Assembly (NCBI RefSeq): GCF_003203515.1
Contig: NZ_BGNG01000013.1
Span: 1-64,000, forward strand
Origin: Glaciecola sp. KUL10
Lineage (GTDB): Bacteria; Pseudomonadota; Gammaproteobacteria; Enterobacterales; Alteromonadaceae
Direction: 5' to 3'
Length of the DNA: 64,000 nucleotides
Part shown: piece after piece, positions 47,193-55,025 of the stretch
How the letters are laid out: the number at the start of each line of letters is the position of its first letter
Position numbering within the stretch: the first letter of the stretch is position 1
The notes under the pieces: model-generated
Told to the model about the DNA's origin: nothing
What the model saw: the letters and a program-made list of their open reading frames with translations, nothing else
The model's database searches: none
Position numbers and translations under genes: made by a program

Positions 47193-47204
47193 GCGTAAAA
47201 CTTG

Positions 47205-48272
47205 TTATTTCGAATCGAAGTTGTCTAGGTAAGCGCGGTCAGAGAAGTTAGTCCACTGACGAGCTTTAGCCTTATATGACTCGATTGAATCTAAGATTTT
47301 CTTAGTTTGAGGATCTTTAGCTGCAAACTCTGCAAGTAACTTATCGTTTTCGGCTTTAATTGCGTTCATGACTTCAGTCGGGAACGAACGTAACTTAACA
47401 TTTGGATACTCTTGCTGAAGCGTTGCAAGGTTGACTGCACTTTCGTGAGTAGACTGAGTGTACATATCATAAGCGGCTGTTTTCATAGCAACTTTTAAGA
47501 TGTTTTGTAGATCTTCAGGCAACTGGTCATAGGCTTTTTGATTAACCATAAATTGAAGTTCAGTCGCAGGCTCGTGCCAACCCGTGTAGTAGAAAGGCGC
47601 GATTTTGTGAAAGCCCATGCGCAAGTCTAATGAAGGCCCTACCCACTCTAATGCGTCAATGGTGTTTCTTTCTAGTGCAGTATAAAGCTCGGCAGACGGA
47701 ATATTAGTTGGCTTAGCACCTAACTTAGCCAATACTTCACCCGCAAACCCTGGGATACGCATTTTGAGACCTTGTAAGTCTTCTAAGCTGTTGATTTCTT
47801 TGCGGAACCATCCACCCATTTGATTACCTGTGTTACCACCTGGGAAAGACATAATGCCGTATTTGTCATACGTCTCTTTCATTAGTTCCATGCCGCCGCC
47901 GTGGTAGAACCACGCGTATTGCTCTGCGGTCGTCATACCAAATGGCAGGGTGGTAAAGAACAAGGTTTCGATGTCCTTTCCTTTCCAGTAGTAAGAAGCG
48001 GAGTGGCCCATTTGGTATTGACCGGTTTTAACAAAATCAAAAATACCCAGCGCAGATTTGTGCTTGTTTGACGAGTCGATTCTAATTTTTAAACGGCCGC
48101 CTGACATTTCATCAACCATTTTTGCCATATTCTTTGTTGCATCGCCGAAAACAGGAAAATTAGGTCCCCATGTTTCAGCTAAACGCCAACGATAAGTCTT
48201 TTCTGCAAATGCCATTGGGCTGAAAGCAATGCTTGCAGCGACTAGGCCTGTAAGTAGTGTTTTAAATTTCAT
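47205..48272 (-). CDS. dctP: TRAP substrate-binding protein, TakP-like
   Basis: A 355-residue periplasmic protein with a signal peptide (to about AFA, residue ~23). The motifs WRLAETWGPNFPVFG, GGWFRKEINSLEDLQGLKMRIPG and NTIDALEWVGPSLDLRMGFH resemble the TakP-type branch that binds 2-oxo or hydroxy acids, often with a metal; the exact ligand is not readable. Of two adjacent in-frame ATGs, the second (48272) has AGGA at proper spacing. It heads the TRAP operon and is divergent from the kinase-regulator pair. Confidence 0.92.
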   Translation of the reverse strand: MKFKTLLTGLVAASIAFSPMAFAEKTYRWRLAETWGPNFPVFGDATKNMAKMVDEMSGGRLKIRIDSSNKHKSALGIFDFVKTGQYQMGHSASYYWKGKDIETLFFTTLPFGMTTAEQYAWFYHGGGMELMKETYDKYGIMSFPGGNTGNQMGGWFRKEINSLEDLQGLKMRIPGFAGEVLAKLGAKPTNIPSAELYTALERNTIDALEWVGPSLDLRMGFHKIAPFYYTGWHEPATELQFMVNQKAYDQLPEDLQNILKVAMKTAAYDMYTQSTHESAVNLATLQQEYPNVKLRSFPTEVMNAIKAENDKLLAEFAAKDPQTKKILDSIESYKAKARQWTNFSDRAYLDNFDSK

Positions 48273-48396
48273 AATCATTCCTGATGCTAGGGTGTTTAAG
48301 TAGTTACAATGCTGCGCTTAATGCTTGTCAGCAAATTGTGCATAGAATGTAAATGAGTTATTGCAAACAAACTATCCGTGCAACTACCGAGTGCGC

Positions 48397-48416
48397 ACCT
48401 ACCTACTAATACCTAC
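48397..48416. promoter_or_regulatory. Tandem ACCTAC repeats between the TRAP and kinase genes
   Basis: ACCTAC occurs at 48397, 48401 and 48411, the last two one helical turn apart, in the 241-base divergent region. This is a plausible binding site for the adjacent LuxR-type regulator. Only the repeats are seen; binding is inferred. Confidence 0.4.
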
Positions 48417-48519
48417 GACCTTAGTATTAAAGCTAGCATTGACGAGGGATTACGGTGGATATATGTTATTTTTTCTGAGATTCTTAACACCTTGTTAACA
48501 TAAGCCTTTGGTCTAAGAG

Positions 48520-49929
48520 ATGTCTTTTTCGCTACGCATTCAGTTTTTTGCAGTCACTCAGGTTATCTTGACCGCTTTGTTAACGTATTTTTTTGTTACC
48601 AATGAGTACCGAGATTTATCGAACCAAAATGTGAAAACACTCGAATCATTTTTAATTTCACAAAAACAACAGGAATTACAAAACTATACCGCAATCGCTA
48701 AGGCTTCCATTGAGCACATATATGCGGCAGCTGCAGCAGATGACGAAGTTGCTAAAAAGAAAGTCGCCGATATCTTATCCACGCTTATTTACAATGGGCA
48801 CGATGGCTACTTTTTTGTATACGATGACAAAGGTACCAATATAGTCCTGCCAACAGAGCCATACCGCGTTGGCCAGAATTATTGGGACATCACTAATGAC
48901 AAAGGCGAAAAGACCATCCAAATTTTGATCGAAAACGCCAAAAACGGGGGCGATTTTTATCGCTACCCTTGGAATCAACCCTCTACCGAAACTGTCACGG
49001 AAAAGTTGAGCTTTTCTGACTTTCTTCCTAAATGGGGATGGATGATGGGTACGGGCGTCTACTTAGACAATGTGAAAGCTCAGTTAGGCGTGATTCAAAC
49101 CGCGATTGATACCCATATTCAAAACACTCGCTTTATCATTCTGCTTGTTGCGCTTACGTCTATTTTTGCGATTTTTGGTGTGGGCGCCATTGTTCAATTT
49201 ACACAAAAGAAAGAAAGCGATGCAAAAATAAGCAAGCTGGGCCAAAAAATTGTATCCCTGCAAGAAGAAGAACAACGCCATATTTCTCGTGAGCTCCACG
49301 ACGGGATTGTACAAGTCATGGTTTCAATCAAATACTCCCTTGAAGCCACCGGCAAGCACCTCAATAAACTGGAAGTAGAAAAACCTGCACCGCTGAAAAC
49401 CGCAGAAGTCAATTTAGCAAATGCGATAAATGAAATACGCAGAATTTCTCATCATCTTCATCCGCGCATCTTAGATGAATTGGGTTTGTCAGAGGCGATG
49501 GAGGCCTTGGCTAAAGAGTTTAGTGAACGAACCGGTATTGAAGTCACACTAGAGAAACCTGCCTTGCGCAAGCTATTGACCGATGAAATCAACACGACCC
49601 TATATCGGGTCGTTCAGGAGTGCATGGTCAATATTGAAAAACATGCTAACGCGAGCAAAGTGCACATTGAGTTGCTCATCAAAGACAGTTGGCTAACTTT
49701 GTCGATCAAAGACAATGGCAACGGCATCGCTAAAGATGTGCTAGATGGCAAGGCTGGGTATGGAATTGGCACAAGAAACCTGGCTGAACGTGTTGAATAT
49801 CATCGAGGTAAATTTATCATTAAGTCTTCAACAAAAGGCACGACTGTTATTGCAAAGATACCCAGATCGGAATTTGCAAACCACTACCTAAAACAAAAAG
49901 AAGAATTCATGAACAAGGAGGCTGTTTAA
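48520..49929 (+). CDS. Cache-domain NarL-type sensor histidine kinase
   Basis: A 469-residue membrane kinase. Helices at about 7-27 and 204-226 flank a single Cache_2 domain (DGYFFVYDDKGTNIVLP ... WGWMMGTGVYLDNV), a fold known to bind small organic acids. A HisKA_3 domain follows, with the phospho-accepting His260 in ELHDGIVQ, then an ATPase with DNGNGIAKD and GIGTRNLAERV. It is one base apart from its regulator gene and divergent from the TRAP genes, so it probably controls them in response to the transported acid. Confidence 0.92.
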   Translation: MSFSLRIQFFAVTQVILTALLTYFFVTNEYRDLSNQNVKTLESFLISQKQQELQNYTAIAKASIEHIYAAAAADDEVAKKKVADILSTLIYNGHDGYFFVYDDKGTNIVLPTEPYRVGQNYWDITNDKGEKTIQILIENAKNGGDFYRYPWNQPSTETVTEKLSFSDFLPKWGWMMGTGVYLDNVKAQLGVIQTAIDTHIQNTRFIILLVALTSIFAIFGVGAIVQFTQKKESDAKISKLGQKIVSLQEEEQRHISRELHDGIVQVMVSIKYSLEATGKHLNKLEVEKPAPLKTAEVNLANAINEIRRISHHLHPRILDELGLSEAMEALAKEFSERTGIEVTLEKPALRKLLTDEINTTLYRVVQECMVNIEKHANASKVHIELLIKDSWLTLSIKDNGNGIAKDVLDGKAGYGIGTRNLAERVEYHRGKFIIKSSTKGTTVIAKIPRSEFANHYLKQKEEFMNKEAV

Positions 49930-49930
49930 T

Positions 49931-50560
49931 ATGCAAACGATCAAAGTCATGCTAGTTGACGATCATCCAATGGTACAAGACGGTTTAGTTGCCTGTTTGT
50001 CATATTATGAAGATATCGAGATTGTGGGCAGGTGTAATGACGGCCCAGAGGCACTCAATAAAGCCAAAGAGTGTCTTCCGGACGTTATTCTAATGGATAT
50101 CAGTATGCCAAGTATGAATGGCCTTGATGCAACCGAAGTATTAATAGAGTCGCTAAAGACGACAAAAGTCCTGATTTTCAGTATGCATGAAAATGCGGAG
50201 TTCGTAAAAACTGCGGTTCAAGCAGGTGCTTCTGGTTACATTTTAAAAGACACTAATTCTGAAGAGGTGTATCAAGCGATTAAAGCTGTAGCCAATGGCA
50301 AATCACACTTTAGTAGCTCAATCGCTAAAGTACTGCTTGAAAAGCCTATCGAGCAAACGAACGATAGATTGACGACCCGAGAACAAATGATATTGTCCTA
50401 CATCGCAAAAGGCCAATCGAGTAAAGAAATTGCAAAGAGTCTAGATATCAGTTTTAGAACGGTTGAAGCGCACCGACGTAATATTAAGAGCAAATTACAA
50501 ATAGAGTCACTGGCTGAATTAGTCAGGTATGCAGTTAATCAAGGGTTAGTTGCCAACTAA
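49931..50560 (+). CDS. LuxR/NarL-family response regulator
   Basis: A 209-residue regulator: a receiver domain (1-120) with the acidic pair at DDHPM, the phospho-acceptor Asp56 in VILMDISMPSMNG and the conserved Lys in LKDTNSEE, followed by a C-terminal LuxR helix-turn-helix (~145-205, LTTREQMILSYIAKGQSSKEIAKSL, RTVEAHRRNI). It pairs with the kinase one base upstream. The likely target is the divergent TRAP operon. Confidence 0.93.
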   Translation: MQTIKVMLVDDHPMVQDGLVACLSYYEDIEIVGRCNDGPEALNKAKECLPDVILMDISMPSMNGLDATEVLIESLKTTKVLIFSMHENAEFVKTAVQAGASGYILKDTNSEEVYQAIKAVANGKSHFSSSIAKVLLEKPIEQTNDRLTTREQMILSYIAKGQSSKEIAKSLDISFRTVEAHRRNIKSKLQIESLAELVRYAVNQGLVAN

Positions 50561-50588
50561 GAGATATCGATACTTACACAAATCACTC

Positions 50589-52340
50589 TTAGCCTTTCCC
50601 CAAATGCTTGGCTAAATTGTCAACATGCTGCTCTGTTTGTACTATCAATTGACCAATTTCATCAGCCGATTGCGTCGTGCTTTGCGCCAAGTTTCGAACC
50701 TCATCAGCAACAACAGCAAACCCTCTGCCGGCCTCACCTGCTCTCGCCGACTCTATCGCAGCATTTAGCGCCAGCAAGTTGGTTTGATTTGAAATAGTAT
50801 TGATAGTTTGAATAATACTAGCAATGCGCTCCATTACTTCAGACATAGCTTTGTGAGTACTGCCCAAGACTTTATTTCTGGCAGATACATTAGTTGCGTA
50901 TAGAAGTATTTTTTCTAGCTCTTTACTTGCATTGTACACCGGTGAAAGCGATGCAGAGAGTATAACGTTATCATGTGTTTTATCATTCACTAGGGAAATA
51001 TCTTGGTAAATGAGCTGGCCATTTATTATCTTTTCCCAATTAGGGCTACCAATCAATTCATCTAGTTTATTAAACTTGGTTAGCATATCCTCGACAGATT
51101 CAAATCCAAGCTCTTTCTGACCAAGCTCGTTTGCATGTGTTAACTTGCCATTGATATCAAACTCTAGCGCTATATTACTGGTGTTAATAGCAGAAAGTCG
51201 CACATCATTTTCGATTACACGCCTCTTGGTCTTATCTATGTTCGCTTGAATACTAATGAACTTATCGACTTTTCCGTCTTTGATGACTGGATTGATGACC
51301 AAACTAATCCAATATGGATTACCGTGCTTGTCGTAATTTAATATCTCTTCGTAAAATGCTTGAGCGCTTTTTAGACTGGCTGAAATCCGTGCAATGGTAT
51401 CTTTGTCGGTATGCACTCCTTGTAAAATAGCTCCAGGCTTTTTGCCAAGTACTTCTTGTGACTGCCAGTGAGTCAACTTTGTAAAGCCGGGATTTACATA
51501 TTCAATTTTTCCCTCAGCGTCAGTAATGATGACTGAGTTGTCTGTTTCATTAGCCACTAAGGAAAGGGTGGCAAACGCCTCTTGTTGCAGCTTTTCTTCT
51601 GTAATGTCTTTAACAAAAGCGGTGTAGAGTATTTTATTTTCTAATTGCACTTTGGAAAGGGATAGGTTTCCCCAAATTTGACGCCCATCCAATGTTTGAA
51701 TTTGCACGTCTCTGGAAGTCCCCACTATCTTATCAATACCGCTTGTTCTATTTTGATTGACTAAATCATCATGTTGCGATTGGATTGCGCTAGGTACTAA
51801 CATTTTAACGTTTCTACCTATCACCTGCTCTCTCGTGCACCCCCACAACTTTTCAGCTGCAGCATTAAAGAAGATTACTTCGTTGTTTTCATCAATTGTA
51901 ACAACTGCATCAATGCATTGCTCTAGGGTTTGGTCGATGATTTCTTGTGATTCTTTTTGTGCTGAAATGTCTTTTACAAAAGCAGTGTAAAGTTTGCCTT
52001 TTTCCACATCAATCTTAGACAGAGACAAATTACACCAAAGTTCTTTGCCTGACTTTGTCTCAATGATTACATCTCTCGCTTTGCCAACAATCTTATCTTG
52101 GCCAGTACGTCGGTTGGCATCTATGAATTCATCATGCTTACCTTGAATCGCTCTCGGCACCAACATCTTGACGTTTTTCCCCATCACTTCAGATGCATCA
52201 TAACCCCACAGCTGCTCGGCCGCTTTATTGAAAAAGGTAATACAGTTAGCCTCATCAATACTCACAATTGCGTCAATAGCTTGTTCTAAAATTTGTCTTA
52301 GTGAATCGTCTTTTGACTTAAAAATGTTGAATATACTCAT
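50589..52340 (-). CDS. Soluble multi-PAS protein with short MCP signalling tip
   Basis: A 583-residue cytoplasmic protein. Two near-identical PAS domains (~12-130 and ~135-252, both ending LYTAFVKDI) are followed by a third PAS/PAC (~260-380), a divergent fourth (~385-490) and a short MCP hairpin tip (~500-583) with [35 protein letters not shown]. The long methylation helices are absent and no membrane segment exists, so it may respond to internal redox or oxygen and interact with CheA/CheW. The tandem PAS pair points to recent internal duplication. Its convergent neighbour is the regulator gene. Confidence 0.85.
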   Translation of the reverse strand: MSIFNIFKSKDDSLRQILEQAIDAIVSIDEANCITFFNKAAEQLWGYDASEVMGKNVKMLVPRAIQGKHDEFIDANRRTGQDKIVGKARDVIIETKSGKELWCNLSLSKIDVEKGKLYTAFVKDISAQKESQEIIDQTLEQCIDAVVTIDENNEVIFFNAAAEKLWGCTREQVIGRNVKMLVPSAIQSQHDDLVNQNRTSGIDKIVGTSRDVQIQTLDGRQIWGNLSLSKVQLENKILYTAFVKDITEEKLQQEAFATLSLVANETDNSVIITDAEGKIEYVNPGFTKLTHWQSQEVLGKKPGAILQGVHTDKDTIARISASLKSAQAFYEEILNYDKHGNPYWISLVINPVIKDGKVDKFISIQANIDKTKRRVIENDVRLSAINTSNIALEFDINGKLTHANELGQKELGFESVEDMLTKFNKLDELIGSPNWEKIINGQLIYQDISLVNDKTHDNVILSASLSPVYNASKELEKILLYATNVSARNKVLGSTHKAMSEVMERIASIIQTINTISNQTNLLALNAAIESARAGEAGRGFAVVADEVRNLAQSTTQSADEIGQLIVQTEQHVDNLAKHLGKG

Positions 52341-52506
52341 GCAGCAAACGGTCTCTTAAATAGATGATAAAACGCACTCTCTTAAATGCTCAGAGTGATT
52401 ATAACGACAGAAAAACTGCACAGATTCCGTTCTTAACTCTATCTTTTGAGACTATCGGCAGAAGTGTTAAATACTAAAGTGGAGCGTGATGATGGAGAAC
52501 AAATTC

Positions 52507-52528
52507 AGAGCCAGATTAGTCTGGCTCT
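52507..52528 (-). terminator. Hairpin after efpL
   Basis: AGAGCCAGA and TCTGGCTCT form a perfect 9-pair stem around TTAG, about 40 bases past the efpL stop codon. The T run after the stem on the minus strand is weak, so termination is likely but not certain. Confidence 0.55.
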
Positions 52529-52567
52529 ATGATCATTATAATAGGCGGTTTAATAGAAACTTTTCAA

Positions 52568-53134
52568 TTATGCTCGGCTTGTAAATTTTGCTTCAGCAGT
52601 ATTGATTTTAATTTTTTCTCCCGTAGAGATGTACTCAGGGACTTGCACGGTCAATCCGGTACTCAAAATTGCAGGTTTTGTCCTAGCGCTAGCAGACGCC
52701 CCTTTGATTGACGGATCTGTTTCGATAATGACTAGGTCAACAGAGGCTGGAAGTTCGATACCAACAGGCTTTTCATCTACTAATAGTACCTGTAGACCCG
52801 TTGTCTCTTCATTGATAAATAGCAACTCATCGCTAATATTGTCTTTATCTAATGAATAGGGTGTGTAATCTTCGTTGTCCATAAAGACATACTCATCACC
52901 ATCGACGTATGAAAAGCTGACTTTCTTTTTACTAAACTCTGCTAGGTTGATGATCTCATCTGCTTTAAAGCTTTCATCGGCCTTTATACCGGTGGATACT
53001 TCATATAAACGCATACGATACAAACTCGCGCCCGCTCGACCACTTGGCGTTAACTTCGCTATGTCTTTGACAATATAAACTTTTGAGTTGTGCTCTATCG
53101 CGGCGTGCTTTTTAACTTCACTGGCTTTTGGCAT
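52568..53134 (-). CDS. efpL: Elongation factor P-like protein EfpL (YeiP)
   Basis: A 188-residue EF-P paralogue that helps ribosomes through difficult Pro-rich motifs. The ATG at 53134 has AAGGAA upstream and matches the E. coli start ([10 protein letters not shown]); a longer frame reaches 53182. Family blocks are present: [44 protein letters not shown] and [11 protein letters not shown]. The loop at the EF-P Lys position reads TPSGRAGAS, giving Arg, as expected for the unmodified EfpL branch. Confidence 0.95.
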   Translation of the reverse strand: MPKASEVKKHAAIEHNSKVYIVKDIAKLTPSGRAGASLYRMRLYEVSTGIKADESFKADEIINLAEFSKKKVSFSYVDGDEYVFMDNEDYTPYSLDKDNISDELLFINEETTGLQVLLVDEKPVGIELPASVDLVIIETDPSIKGASASARTKPAILSTGLTVQVPEYISTGEKIKINTAEAKFTSRA

Positions 53135-53251
53135 GAGATTCCTTATGCGATGTGTCTGATTTGCTTGAAATGTGACCACCAAACATGAGGCGGCCTAGTC
53201 TCGGCTATCATAAGCGCTCTTTTAGTATGAGTAAATCAATGCTTAAAGTGA

Positions 53252-54673
53252 TTATCGTTTTTTTCTGAAGCCAAAAAAGCCATGCTCTTTGATTTGCTCA
53301 GCGACTAACTTGGGTACATTTTTTTCCCAGTCTCCAGGGCCCGATTTTAGGGCTTTTAATACATCTCTAGAGTAAATTTCGAAAAGAGATTTATCGCTGT
53401 TTTCTAAACCTGTAAGAAAGTCATTTTCAAGTAAATGACGATATAGAAACCTCAAATGGTCCTGTACTTTTAAATCAGCAAACGATCTTATTTCCCCATC
53501 AGATTTAAGCTCTGGGTAAATAAACATGCGAGTGTTATCTGGAAATAGTTTACCGAAACCTTCTAAAATACCGCCTTCTACACCGACATAAGAGTCCTCA
53601 TCAAAGATCTGTCGCATATTAACCACGCCGACAACAATGCCAATCTGCATTTTTGTGTATTGGCGGAAGTATTCTCTGAGCTTAAAGTAACGTGTATAAT
53701 CAGAGATCATCACGTTATAGCCAAGCGCATTCAGAATTTGAACACGCTGAACAAGATCTTCTTCAGGCACATGGTTATCATGCCCTTTAGCATCATTTAG
53801 TGATATTTCAGCAATAACAATCGTATTTTTATCTTCTATACCGTGCTTGTCTAAAAATGCTTTTTTACCCTGCTCGATCATATCTACGTTTAGATTGGTC
53901 ACGGGTCTGAATGAGCCTCGTATCGTCAACACATTCTTTTTATAAAGCATTTCAGCTGGAACCGTTATACTGCCATCAGGCTTAAACATGATCGCACGCG
54001 TCTTCCAACTTCTGATCAAATGTAAGTTGATCGCTCGATTATCAATATCCTCAAAATAAGGGCCGATGAATTCGATGGAGTCAATTTCAATGCGCCCTGG
54101 TTTGATATTATCGGTCAATGAGTCAATGATCATCTTTGGGTTTTCGAAATAATAATATGCCGCGTAGATAAGATTGACGCCAAGCACACCTAACGCTTGT
54201 TGCTGAGCTTCCGCATTATCGTCTTTCATACGCACATGCACTTTAATATTTGAGGGTTCGGCTCCTGGATACATTTGAACTCGGATACCACACCACGCAT
54301 GACACTCATTTTGACGGTTAAAGCTCTTTGCTGCGACAGTGGCTGCATATGCAAAATAACGAGAGGATTTAGAGCGCCCCTCACTAACGCGTTCAACAAC
54401 TAGATTAAACTCTTGTTCCATCATTGCTTTTACACGCGCTTTACTGACATAGCGACCGTCATTTTGCACACCATAGATAGCGTCGGAAAACTTCATGTCA
54501 TAGGCAGACATGGTTTTTGCGATTGTGCCTGCAGCTGCTCCCGCGAGAAAAAATTGGCGAGCGACTTCCTGCCCCGCGCCGATCTCAACAATGGTGCCAT
54601 ATTTTTTATCGTCTAAATTTAAACGCAAAGCCTTTTGAGAAGTGTTTCGGCTGCTGACGTTTTTGTGTTCCAT
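53252..54673 (-). CDS. Conserved 473-residue protein, function unknown
   Basis: A large soluble protein with strongly motif-like segments: YGTIVEIGAGQEVARQFFLAG (24-44), GTIAKTMSAYDMKFSDAIYG, ITVPAEMLYKKNVLTIRGSFRPVT and DSYVGVEGGILEGFGKLF. I recall relatives in Bacteroidetes and cyanobacteria with conflicting automatic names, none well supported. There is no signal peptide or membrane segment. The opening motif looks like a nucleotide or cofactor loop, but no known fold is assigned. It lies about 117 bases upstream of efpL on the same strand. Confidence 0.7.
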   Translation of the reverse strand: MEHKNVSSRNTSQKALRLNLDDKKYGTIVEIGAGQEVARQFFLAGAAAGTIAKTMSAYDMKFSDAIYGVQNDGRYVSKARVKAMMEQEFNLVVERVSEGRSKSSRYFAYAATVAAKSFNRQNECHAWCGIRVQMYPGAEPSNIKVHVRMKDDNAEAQQQALGVLGVNLIYAAYYYFENPKMIIDSLTDNIKPGRIEIDSIEFIGPYFEDIDNRAINLHLIRSWKTRAIMFKPDGSITVPAEMLYKKNVLTIRGSFRPVTNLNVDMIEQGKKAFLDKHGIEDKNTIVIAEISLNDAKGHDNHVPEEDLVQRVQILNALGYNVMISDYTRYFKLREYFRQYTKMQIGIVVGVVNMRQIFDEDSYVGVEGGILEGFGKLFPDNTRMFIYPELKSDGEIRSFADLKVQDHLRFLYRHLLENDFLTGLENSDKSLFEIYSRDVLKALKSGPGDWEKNVPKLVAEQIKEHGFFGFRKKR

Positions 54674-55025
54674 CTGAGGCTCCTAAATTTAGTATCTGAT
54701 ATCGGGGAAAGAAATAATCGACAGTTAAATTGCCATTGCTGCTAATTTACTATTGCTATTATAAAGGTGTATCGACCGGATGATGTAAAGTTCGATAAAA
54801 ATAAAGCAAAAGCATTATTTGGCAAAGGATACTATTAATTAATAGATTTTTCATTTTTAAACTCAGCATAATCATAGCTTTATTAAAAATGAACTCGCAA
54901 ATTTGAACCCTATATATCACGCGTAAGAAATTGTGACGTGCGTAGATATCAAAATTTGCCTCAGCAAAACATAAAAAAGGAGCGAAAAACGCTCCTTTTT
55001 GACTTTGTTGCCTAGGGAAAGGTTA
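54674..55025. other. 352-base gap with terminator
   Basis: The right end holds the FAS1 gene terminator. The left part should contain the promoter of the 473-residue protein gene. The middle is very AT-rich with no reading frame of note. Confidence 0.5.
54974..55000. terminator. Terminator of the FAS1 gene
   Basis: AAAAAGGAGCG and CGCTCCTTTTT form a perfect 11-pair stem around AAAAA, symmetric and able to act in both directions. It lies 25 bases past the FAS1 stop codon. Confidence 0.9.

Noticed and set aside
50589-52340. PAS/MCP gene as a truncated pseudogene
   Set aside because: The frame is intact, has a normal stop, and I recall similar short soluble MCP tips elsewhere, so truncation is not required.
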